From assembly GCA_031275255.1 (NCBI GenBank), contig JAISPA010000063.1, positions 1 to 6,986 of the forward strand: DNA of 6,986 nucleotides, in the 5' to 3' direction. This document shows, piece after piece, positions 1 through 4,583 of this stretch. The DNA is from Acidaminococcales bacterium. GTDB taxonomy: Bacteria > Bacillota > Negativicutes > Acidaminococcales > JAISLQ01. Below the pieces are notes generated by a model. It worked only from the letters and a program-made list of their open reading frames with translations, made no database searches and was not told where the DNA came from. Numbering within the stretch: the first letter of the stretch is position 1; every line of letters begins with the position of its first letter. Both the position numbers and the translations under genes were made by a program.

Positions 1-248
1 GTTATGTAAAAAAACTGACGCAAACGGCAAAGCAGGAAAAACCGGTTCCATCTGCGGACATACATGTGGAAGAATTGGAAGATCGGCTCGCCTTGGCTCT
101 GGGTACGCAGGTGCGCATCAAAAGACAGGGAGGCAAAGGGAAAATTTTTATTGATTTTTACTCCGACCAGGATTTGGAACGACTGCTGGAAATCTTTTCG
201 CGGCCGCGGCCGCCGTCCGCTGCAGGCAAAGGCGGCTTTGCGGTATAG
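1..248 (+). CDS. parB: Chromosome partitioning protein ParB/Spo0J, C-terminal part (5' end outside window)
   Basis: The frame is open from base 3 to the TAG at 246-248 and gives about 81 residues. It begins YVKKLTQTAK, which fits the end of the ParB DNA-binding core and the linker. It then runs into a typical ParB C-terminal dimerisation domain, recognised by ELEDRLALALGTQVRIK, KGKIFIDFYS and DLERLLEIF. ParB binds parS sites near the origin, spreads as a CTP-dependent clamp and works with ParA (Soj) in origin segregation and SMC loading. In Bacillota the C-terminal domain dimerises and contacts DNA non-specifically. The tail after the domain (SRPRPPSAAGKGGFAV) is short and encoded by a very GC-rich stretch that includes GCGGCCGCGGCCGC. 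The internal GTG at 66 is not a start; the reading frame upstream is clearly ParB. The N-terminal nuclease-like/CTPase and helix-turn-helix regions lie outside the window. parA would be expected just upstream. Confidence 0.93.
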   Translation, partial: YVKKLTQTAKQEKPVPSADIHVEELEDRLALALGTQVRIKRQGGKGKIFIDFYSDQDLERLLEIFSRPRPPSAAGKGGFAV

Positions 249-414
249 CCGGCCCGGGCCGCCGGGGTTGTCGCCGAACGTGCCGCAGGGAACATGGTGC
301 GCCGCAGAACCAAACACGTCCGGCGCCGGCGCCTCTCTTTGGCGAGCGCAAATTGCCTTTTCGATGGCTGCTGTTCGGCGGACGGTGGAACTCCCTCTCA
401 AATTGAACCTCGTT

Positions 415-446
415 CCCTGTCGGCGGACAGGCCAACTCCGACAGGG
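415..446 (+). terminator. Inverted repeat with T-run, possible terminator of the parB transcript, with an alternative hairpin
   Basis: CCCTGTCGG (415-423) is perfectly complementary to CCGACAGGG (438-446) and is followed at once by TTTT (447-450), the form of a short intrinsic terminator with a 14-nt loop. The same left arm can instead pair as CCTGTC (416-421) with GACAGG (426-431) around a GGCG tetraloop, so two mutually exclusive hairpins are possible. It lies 167 bp after parB and 39 bp before the next start codon, so it could also act as an attenuator in the leader of the secreted-protein gene. The T-run is short (4), so termination strength is uncertain. Confidence 0.5.
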
Positions 447-451
447 TTTTC

Positions 452-481
452 AACAAGAAGTGTTGTAACAAGAGGTGTTGC
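452..481 (+). repeat. Tandem 15-bp repeat carrying the ribosome binding site of the next gene
   Basis: AACAAGAAGTGTTGT (452-466) is followed directly by AACAAGAGGTGTTGC (467-481), with 13 of 15 positions identical. The second copy supplies the Shine-Dalgarno sequence AGAGGTG (471-477), seven bases before the ATG at 485. The first copy carries the weaker AGAAGTG. Each copy is also a small inverted repeat (AACA...TGTT) with the purine-rich core in the loop, so the ribosome binding site could sit in a hairpin loop. Confidence 0.6.
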
Positions 482-484
482 AAA

Positions 485-937
485 ATGAAGAAAATGCTTT
501 GTGCTTTGTTGCCGCTGCTACTGGCAATGACGCCGATAGTTGCGGCGGCGGACAGATGGGTATGGGTTGATGCCGATGATTATGTAAGCTATTTTTTTGA
601 CGGGGAAGCAATAAAAAAAGTGAATAGCCGCGATCATCCGCAAAGCTATTCCGTTTGGGTAAAGATTCAATATACAAAGGCTCATGCAAAGGAATTGCTG
701 GGATCGCTCCCCCCGGAAATTGCGAAAAAATACCACAGGCTTTCCTATAGATTGGAACTTTGGCAAATTGACGCGGAAGCTTCTGAATATAGAACGGTCA
801 AATTGACATTGTATAGGGATGGTGACGAGGCTATAGAAAGTCTTTCTGACAATAACGCCAAATGGAAAAATATAGAACCCGGCAGCAGAGCTGAAGCAAC
901 AATTAACGCAATACTCGAACATATAGCCAAAACCTGA
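485..937 (+). CDS. Small secreted protein with a surface-adhesin-E-like pattern, function unknown
   Basis: The protein has 150 residues. The N-terminus is a classical Sec signal peptide: MKKM, a hydrophobic stretch of about 16 residues (LCALLPLLLAMTPIVA), then an AAA-D site with probable cleavage after residue 22. The only nearby cysteine (C6) is not in a lipobox, so it is not a lipoprotein. The mature part of about 128 residues starts DRWVWVDADDYVSYFFDGEA and continues with VWVKIQYT. This pattern (Trp-rich first strand, a 'Y-F-D-x-E-x-I' strand, then 'VWVK') resembles short exported proteins of the Adhesin_E-like type. That assignment is from memory of the pattern and is tentative. No catalytic motif is visible. 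The start is supported by AGAGGTG seven bases upstream. The gene is visibly AT-richer than parB and the downstream genes, which may reflect transfer or relaxed composition. It stands alone, with gene-free DNA on both sides. Confidence 0.8.
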   Translation: MKKMLCALLPLLLAMTPIVAAADRWVWVDADDYVSYFFDGEAIKKVNSRDHPQSYSVWVKIQYTKAHAKELLGSLPPEIAKKYHRLSYRLELWQIDAEASEYRTVKLTLYRDGDEAIESLSDNNAKWKNIEPGSRAEATINAILEHIAKT

Positions 938-1023
938 CGCAACAGGGAAGATTGCGGCAACCCATGCCCCCCTCCCACCTGTCATTGTTATGAATCAGTG
1001 GCGGCGGCCAGGAATCTGGTTGC

Positions 1024-1059
1024 CGCAGTGAACGAATCATCCTTTGCTATAGATTCATA
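1024..1059 (+). repeat. Dispersed fragment of the 61-bp repeat
   Basis: This stretch (starting CGCAGTGAACGAAT and ending CTATAGATTCATA) matches the second half of one 61-bp unit plus the start of the next (compare 1550-1588, CGGCAAACGAATTCC to GGATTCATA). There are small indels in the middle. It lies about 400 bp upstream of the tandem array, in the same orientation. Confidence 0.6.
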
Positions 1060-1095
1060 TTTTCGTTCCCCCTTCCGCTTTAAGGCAGAACGCCT

Positions 1096-1115
1096 GCCAT
1101 CCGTGGAGCATCCGG
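1096..1115 (+). repeat. Partial copy of the 39-bp double-hairpin unit
   Basis: It starts GCCATCCGTGG, followed by AGCATCCGG. This matches the first half of the full 39-bp units (GCCATCCATGGCGCATTC at 1151) but breaks off before the second hairpin. Confidence 0.5.
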
Positions 1116-1150
1116 TTTTCGTTGCACTGCTTGTTTGAGGCAAAATGTCT

Positions 1151-1189
1151 GCCATCCATGGCGCATTCTGCACTCGGCCGTCCGTGGCC
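1151..1189 (+). repeat. 39-bp double-hairpin unit, copy 1
   Basis: It consists of two small palindromes: GCCA-TCCA-TGGC (1151-1162) and GGCCG-TCCG-TGGCC (1176-1189, one G-T pair), joined by GCATTCTGCACTC. It shares 31 of 39 positions with the copy at 1318-1356 and 33 of 39 with the reverse complement of 4410-4448. The shared feature is two stems of 4-5 bp, each capped by a TCCN tetraloop. Confidence 0.75.
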
Positions 1190-1248
1190 CGCAAAAACGG
1201 GAGCGAATTGACCGAAGCGGCTATCGTTTCTTGGCGAAGCCGGTCAGC

Positions 1249-1288
1249 GGGGATTTTGCTGTTTGAGCAGAGCGAATTTAAAATCCCC
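1249..1288. repeat. Long inverted repeat GGGGATTTT / AAAATCCCC
   Basis: Perfect 9-bp arms at 1249-1257 and 1280-1288 enclose 22 bases that hold a smaller GCT/AGC hairpin. It lies between the two 39-bp units of this interval. There is no T-run after it, so it is not a standard terminator. Confidence 0.6.
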
Positions 1289-1317
1289 CCGGCAAGCTTG
1301 AAACGGGCCGAATTTTT

Positions 1318-1356
1318 GCCATCCGTGGCAAATTCGGCATTTGGCCATCCTTGGCC
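1318..1356 (+). repeat. 39-bp double-hairpin unit, copy 2
   Basis: TGCCA-TCCG-TGGCA and GGCCA-TCCT-TGGCC form two perfect 5-bp stems with TCC-type tetraloops. The first hairpin extends outward: GCCGAATTTTTGCCA (1307-1321) pairs with TGGCAAATTCGGC (1326-1338), giving 13 bp with a two-T bulge. This is the strongest stem-loop in the interval. Confidence 0.75.
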
Positions 1357-1453
1357 TTCACAGGCTGCGGGAACTGAGCGGGAGGTTTTCAAGCGAGAAA
1401 AATACTTTGTGTGATAAAGCGCTGCTACTTAAATAAATGAACTCTGTTAGGAC

Positions 1454-1591
1454 ATAGATTCATAGCAATTTGCCATGAACTACGTTCACCGCAGTAAACA
1501 AATCTTGTTCGGATATAGTTTCATAGCAATTGGGCATGAACTGCGTTCGCCACGGCAAACGAATTCCTTTCGGCTATGGATTCATAGCAAT
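1454..1591 (+). repeat. Tandem repeat with 61-bp period, about 2.3 units
   Basis: The phrase CATAGCAAT recurs at 1461, 1522 and 1583, exactly 61 bp apart. Unit 1 (1454-1514) and unit 2 (1515-1575) share 47 of 61 positions. A third unit is cut off after 16 bases at 1591. Sequence just before unit 1 (about 1429-1453) also resembles the end of a unit, so an older, more degraded unit may precede it. Each full unit holds a short inverted repeat, GAAC-TAC-GTTC or GAAC-TGC-GTTC. CTATG-GATT-CATAG (1574-1587) is a perfect small hairpin at the start of unit 3. Confidence 0.8.
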
Positions 1592-1618
1592 GGCGACGGA
1601 AAAAGGCCGCTTCCCCCT

Positions 1619-1650
1619 GTCTGCCTTTTGCGCCGCGCCGGGAGGCAAAG
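1619..1650 (+). repeat. GC-rich 32-bp module, copy 1
   Basis: The core TTTTGCGCCGCGCCGGG is found again, reverse complemented, at 2551-2582. 28 of 32 positions are identical. A shorter relative lies at 4467-4489. Confidence 0.6.
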
Positions 1651-1816
1651 CAGCTCACAAATCTTGCCCATGTTTTAGCCGGGCAATAGTATACCCAACC
1701 CGCCTTGACTCCCCGCCTTTGTGGACGGCGGCGGAAAGAGCGCGCAGGCTGGATGTTTGCGTAAGGGCGCGGAAAGCGCCGGCCGGCGAACCCGGCGGCG
1801 AGCGCGGGAGGAACCG

Positions 1817-2503
1817 ATGCGAGGGACGATAATCAACGCCGCCAGCATAATCGGCGGCGGTATGTTGGGCTTGCTTTTGAAAAGAGGCATCCCGGAAAGC
1901 TATCAGCAGACCGTAATGCGGGGAATAGGCCTGGCAATCATTGTTATCGGCGCGCAGATGGCCTTGCAGGGCAACATGCTCATCGTGATCAGCAGTGTGG
2001 CCATAGGCGGCCTGGCCGGGGAATTTCTGGCGCTTGACCGGCTGCTGGCGGCGGCCGGCGAGTGGCTGTCGAAAATGATGCCAAACCAGGGCAGCGCGGA
2101 AAAGCAGGCGCTGGGAAAAGGCTTTATAACAGCGACTTTGGTATATTGCGTGGGTTCCATGAGCGTTGTCGGCAGCGTACAGGATGGGTTGACAGGCAAA
2201 GCCGACATACTTTTGGTCAAAGCCATGCTGGACGGGATAACAGCCGTTTTTTTCGCTTCCGCTTTGGGCGCGGGCGTGCTTTTTTCCGCCTTGCCGGTCT
2301 TTTTGTATCAGGGCGCGATAACCGTCATGGCCGGGTTCATGTCCGGTTTTCTGCCGCAGGAAGTAATTGCCGAAATGAGTGCCGCCGGCGGCGTGCTGAT
2401 CATGGGAATAGCCTTTACCATGCTCGGCGTTTGTGAAATAAAAATAGCCAATCTCCTGCCTGCGCTGTTTTTCGCGGCGATTATCGCGGCGGTTTGCCAA
2501 TAG
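1817..2503 (+). CDS. DUF554 (YqgA-family) integral membrane protein
   Basis: The protein has 228 residues, the usual size for DUF554. The chosen start is the ATG at 1817, with GGGAGGA (1806-1812) five bases upstream. The frame is open further upstream to 1721, but that extension is Arg/Gly-rich and unlike the family. The N-terminus (GTIINAASIIGGGMLGLLL), the first cytoplasmic turn (KRGIPESYQQTVMRGIGLA) and conserved mid-protein motifs (YCVGSMSVVGSVQDGL and ILLVKAMLDGITAVFFAS) are typical of the family. Six to seven hydrophobic segments cover most of the chain. The role of the family is not established; transport has been suggested for this type of small, Gly-rich membrane protein. In Bacillota, DUF554 genes are often found near the parAB region, which fits the upstream parB. 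There are gene-free repeat intervals on both sides, so it is probably a single-gene transcript. Confidence 0.92.
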   Translation: MRGTIINAASIIGGGMLGLLLKRGIPESYQQTVMRGIGLAIIVIGAQMALQGNMLIVISSVAIGGLAGEFLALDRLLAAAGEWLSKMMPNQGSAEKQALGKGFITATLVYCVGSMSVVGSVQDGLTGKADILLVKAMLDGITAVFFASALGAGVLFSALPVFLYQGAITVMAGFMSGFLPQEVIAEMSAAGGVLIMGIAFTMLGVCEIKIANLLPALFFAAIIAAVCQ

Positions 2504-2550
2504 CCCAATACTGTTCCCCGGCTAAAAACAAGACTAAGATTTGCGAGGTG

Positions 2551-2582
2551 TTTTGCCGCCCGGCGCGGCGCAAAACGCAGGC
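2551..2582 (-). repeat. GC-rich 32-bp module, copy 2 (inverted relative to 1619-1650)
   Basis: The reverse complement reads GCCTGCGTTTTGCGCC and continues GCGCCGGGCGGCAAAA. It matches 1619-1650 at 28 of 32 positions. It is also internally palindromic, with TTTTGC and GCAAAA at its ends. Confidence 0.6.
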
Positions 2583-2612
2583 AATGTCCGTCGCAGGGGC
2601 GAGGCTTGCGCC

Positions 2613-2651
2613 ATCCAAGGATGGATAAATGCCGGACACGCCATGGACGGC
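2613..2651 (-). repeat. 39-bp double-hairpin unit, copy 3 (reverse orientation)
   Basis: Read on the - strand it begins GCCGTCCATGGCG, continues CCGGCATTT and ends CCATCCTTGG. It shares 29 of 39 positions with the copy at 1318-1356. It abuts the left end of the 86-bp MITE-like element with no bases between. CCATCC-AA-GGATGG (2611-2624) adds an extra palindrome at its far end. Confidence 0.65.
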
Positions 2652-2737
2652 TATTACCTTTTAACATCTGAAGGTTGTCAGCGAACGGCGGGAAAAAGAC
2701 CGGCGTTTGGTAAACTTTTATGTGTTACAGGGTACTA
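2652..2737 (-). mobile_element. MITE-like element, 86 bp, internally deleted form
   Basis: The ends are TATTACC and GGTACTA. The 25-bp termini are inverted repeats with about 18 matches. Reverse complemented, the element aligns without gaps to the 216-bp element at 4325-4540 once the 130-bp block 4377-4506 is removed, with 75 of 86 positions identical. It encodes nothing. Both ends finish in TA, which would suit a TA target as used by IS630/Tc1-mariner-type transposases; that is an inference and no transposase is present in the window. Confidence 0.65.
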
Positions 2738-3172
2738 GTGTCCGGCCTCGCCCGCGTGGCAAACCAGCCGCAAAAATGCTATGTTTTTAGCCGGGGGGCA
2801 GTATTGGTTCCCGATTATTGCGACGCAGTATAGGCAAAGGGAAAAACCCTGACATTTAGCGCGGAACCAACCTTCTCCGGCAAGCAGGACTTGCCCAATG
2901 GACAGGCAGTCGGAAGGAGCCGACTCTCGCTTAATGAAGTTTCGTTCGGGGACGGCAGCATATTGCTCGCCGCAATGGCCGCGCGGCGGCAAACGCAGCG
3001 GCTGCGGGCAAAATAAGCCGTGATTTTTCCGGCGCAGCAACAAGGGCGGGAGCGGCGCTTTGGGACGCCAAAGCCAGAACGTCCGGATTTTCCGGCAAAA
3101 ACCAAATGGTTGTTTGCGCTTCTTTGAGAAAGGGTTTTAAAAAACCGGCCGCCGCGACATAAGGAGAACTTT

Positions 3173-4021
3173 ATGTATTTGAGCAAACGCAAGGCGGACA
3201 GCATCAGGGAAGCCATAAGAGTTTGGGAGGAAAGCGGCGATTTGGATAAAGAAACCGCCGACAGGCTGCGCAAAACCATCCAAACAGCTTCCTTCGACTG
3301 GAAACGCCTGGCGGCCTGGGGATTTTATTTTGCCATAGCCTGCTTTGTGATCGCCGCCGCCGCGCTCGTCGCCGCTCCCTGGTTTGTTCTGTTTTTGCAG
3401 GAGCTTTTTCTTCACAGCGGCGTTGGCCGGCTTGTCCTGAGCGTGTCCCTTGCCGTATTTCTTTATTTTCAGGCTTTTAAACTGCGGCGGAAAAGGCCGG
3501 AACGCGTCTATTTGAACCAGGCGGCGCTTTTTTCGGCCGTCCTGGCGAACGCCTGGGCGGTGGGGGAGACGGGGTGTTTTTTCGGCAAAAGCAACGGCCA
3601 TTTTTGTTTGTTCTTTCTTTTATCCTGCTTTATTTACGCTTTGATTGGCTATTTTGGTCAGGCCAGGCTGGTCTGGGTTTTCGCGCTGCTTTCCCTCGGC
3701 GCCTGGATGGGGGCGGAAACCGGCTATGTTTCGGGCTGGGGCGCTTATTATCTGGGCATGAACTATCCCTTGCGCTTTACCCTTTTCGGCCTGCTGCTGG
3801 CGGGGGCGAGCATCCTAATGCGTCATGACGCGCGGTTCGGCTTCTTTTTCTCCGTTACCCTTTCCGTCAGTTTGCTTTACCTTTTTCTTTCCCTCTGGCT
3901 ATTGTCCATTTTCGGCAACTATGATTACGATGCCTGGCGCGGCGTCAGGCAGATAGAACTTTTTCACTGGTCGCTGCTTTTCGCCGCCGCCGCCGTTTTT
4001 TCCTTTCTTTTGGGGCTGTAA
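3173..4021 (+). CDS. DUF2157-like polytopic membrane protein, interrupted by an in-frame TAA
   Basis: 282 residues run from the ATG at 3173 (AAGGAGA is 6 bases upstream) to the TAA at 4019-4021. The N-terminal 45 residues are soluble and charged, with the pattern 'W-E-E-S-G-D-L-D-K-E-T-A-D-R-L' that is seen before the first membrane segment of DUF2157-type proteins. About eight hydrophobic segments follow. The chain stops in a hydrophobic segment (FAAAAVFSFLLGL). The same frame then continues after the TAA as LDIRMLRGYG and on to a typical family C-terminus (INLYTRxFEYFWD-like; here VNLYTRFFEYFWDALDKALF). The gene was therefore probably about 351 codons long and has been split by a point mutation; TAA is one substitution from AAA, CAA or GAA. 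The function of the family is unknown. The truncated product might still be made, but it lacks the most conserved part. A sequencing error is the main alternative. Confidence 0.8.
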   Translation: MYLSKRKADSIREAIRVWEESGDLDKETADRLRKTIQTASFDWKRLAAWGFYFAIACFVIAAAALVAAPWFVLFLQELFLHSGVGRLVLSVSLAVFLYFQAFKLRRKRPERVYLNQAALFSAVLANAWAVGETGCFFGKSNGHFCLFFLLSCFIYALIGYFGQARLVWVFALLSLGAWMGAETGYVSGWGAYYLGMNYPLRFTLFGLLLAGASILMRHDARFGFFFSVTLSVSLLYLFLSLWLLSIFGNYDYDAWRGVRQIELFHWSLLFAAAAVFSFLLGL

Positions 4022-4231
4022 CTGGACATCCGTATGCTGCGGGGTTATGGCATCGTGTTTTTTGCCGTCAATCTTTACACCAGATTTTTTGAATACTTTT
4101 GGGACGCTTTGGACAAAGCGCTGTTTTTTGCCTTGCTGGGCCTTTCCCTTTGGTTTTTGGCCAAAAAATCGGAAACCGTCTGGCTGGAAACAGAAAAGCG
4201 CTTCGGCCGGCTGCTGGATAAATACGAGTAA
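4022..4231 (+). pseudogene. C-terminal remainder of the DUF2157-like gene after the in-frame stop
   Basis: It is in the same frame as 3173-4021 and separated from it only by the TAA. It holds VNLYTRFFEYFWDALDK, a hydrophobic segment (ALFFALLGLSLWFLA) and a charged tail ending LLDKYE, then TAA at 4229-4231. The first ATG (4034) would give 65 residues but has no purine-rich ribosome binding site before it, so independent translation is unlikely. It is best read as the detached end of the upstream gene. Confidence 0.7.
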
Positions 4232-4409
4232 CTTCAGGCAGCATAGGCAGGCCCTAAACCCCTTTCGCCGGTAAGGGCATTGGGGCGCGGCCGGCGGGGC
4301 GGGTTGCCGGCAGCGGAACACGCCTGGTACCCCGTAACACCTGAAAACTTACCAAACGCCGGTCTTTTTCCCGCCGGGCGGTGCTAAAAAGCCTCGCCGA
4401 ACCTTTGAA

Positions 4410-4448
4410 GGCCAGGGACGGCCAAATGCAGAATGCGCCAAGGAAAGC
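4410..4448 (-). repeat. 39-bp double-hairpin unit, copy 4 (inside the 216-bp element)
   Basis: Read on the - strand it contains TTGGCGCATTCTGCATTTGG followed by CCGTCCCTGGCC. It shares 33 of 39 positions with 1151-1189. Its first hairpin is degraded (GCTTTCC in place of GCCATCC). Confidence 0.65.
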
Positions 4449-4466
4449 AGGCATTCTGCCGGGGTC

Positions 4467-4489
4467 GCCTGCATTTTGCGTCTTGCCGG
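4467..4489 (+). repeat. GC-rich module, short copy 3
   Basis: GCCTGCATTTTGCG followed by TCTTGCCGG matches 19 of 23 positions of the reverse complement of 2560-2582. It lies in the 130-bp internal block of the 216-bp element. Confidence 0.45.
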
Positions 4490-4583
4490 CGAAAAAATCC
4501 TCGCCGTTCGCTGACAACTTTTAGGTGTTACAAGGTACTAATTTAGCGATAAAAATTTTAAGAAAGAGGTAATGAAGTAAATA

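Larger units (their letters stand above)
938..1816. other. 879-bp gene-free interval made largely of repeats
   Basis: No open frame here has both a credible ribosome binding site and a recognisable product. The longer frames on either strand read through the palindromic repeats listed separately and have repeat-derived, low-credibility sequences. From left to right it holds a fragment of the 61-bp repeat (1024-1059), a partial and two full copies of the 39-bp double-hairpin unit (1096-1115, 1151-1189, 1318-1356), a long inverted repeat (1249-1288), the tandem 61-bp repeat (1454-1591), a GC-rich module (1619-1650) and then about 165 bp leading to the DUF554 gene. CCGCC and GGCGG arms near 1714-1734 can form a further hairpin. 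No convincing sigma-70 promoter was found for the downstream gene. Confidence 0.75.
2504..3172. other. 669-bp gene-free interval, repeat-bearing in its left half
   Basis: No credible gene was found on either strand. The left part holds a GC-rich module (2551-2582), a 39-bp double-hairpin unit (2613-2651) and the 86-bp MITE-like element (2652-2737). The right part (2738-3172) holds none of the window's other repeats. It does have several compact hairpins: AAGGG/CCCTT around 2839, GTCGG-AAGGAG-CCGAC at 2909-2924, and CTTTGG-GACG-CCAAAG at 3059-3074. A forward frame over about 2887-3016 and a reverse frame over 2735-3043 are open, but neither has a ribosome binding site or a recognisable product. 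The last 15 bases provide the ribosome binding site for the next gene. Confidence 0.7.
4325..4540 (+). mobile_element. MITE-like element, 216 bp, long form
   Basis: The left end is TGGTACCCCGTAACACCT. The right end, read on the - strand, is TAGTACCTTGTAACACCT. The two form an inverted repeat of about 22 bp with four or five mismatches. The outer 52 bp (4325-4376) and 34 bp (4507-4540) are shared with the 86-bp element at 2652-2737 in inverted orientation. The extra 130 bp carry a 39-bp double-hairpin unit (4410-4448), a perfect 9-bp hairpin GCAGAATGC/GCATTCTGC (4428-4436 and 4451-4459) and a GC-rich module. No protein is encoded. It ends 43 bp before the DUF4446 start codon, so its right end may affect expression of that gene. 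Confidence 0.65.

Noticed and set aside
988..1392. Open frame of 134 codons on the - strand (and an 89-codon + frame over 1145-1414)
   Set aside because: Both run through the 39-bp palindromic repeats and other inverted repeats, have no ribosome binding site and show no recognisable domain.
1418..1441. Similarity of GCGCTGCT...ACTTAA...AATGA to 5441-5464
   Set aside because: The match is short, needs a 3-base gap and has no extension on either side. It is probably chance.
1476..1549. GAAC...GTTC motifs resembling the Gram-positive SOS (LexA/DinR) box
   Set aside because: The spacing is 3 bases (GAAC-TAC-GTTC, GAAC-TGC-GTTC), whereas the DinR box needs 4. The motifs are part of the 61-bp repeat.
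1454..1591. Possible CRISPR array
   Set aside because: Only about 2.3 units. The whole 61-bp unit is repeated without unique spacers, and the units are only about 77% identical.
1475..1678. 67-codon + strand frame
   Set aside because: It is a translation of the 61-bp tandem repeat followed by the GC-rich module. The repeat period is not a multiple of three, so the peptide is not repetitive as a real repeat protein would be.
1655..2500. 281-codon frame on the - strand
   Set aside because: It is antisense to the well-supported DUF554 gene, and its His/Gln/Arg-rich sequence is typical of a shadow frame.
2735..3043. 102-codon frame on the - strand in the right half of the second gene-free interval, and a + frame at 2887-3016
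   Set aside because: No ribosome binding site, no recognisable family, and composition like non-coding sequence. Kept only as a mention in the interval description.
4260..4278. Possible terminator CCCTT/AAGGG after the interrupted DUF2157-like gene
   Set aside because: The stem is only 5 bp with an 8-base loop, and no T-run follows.
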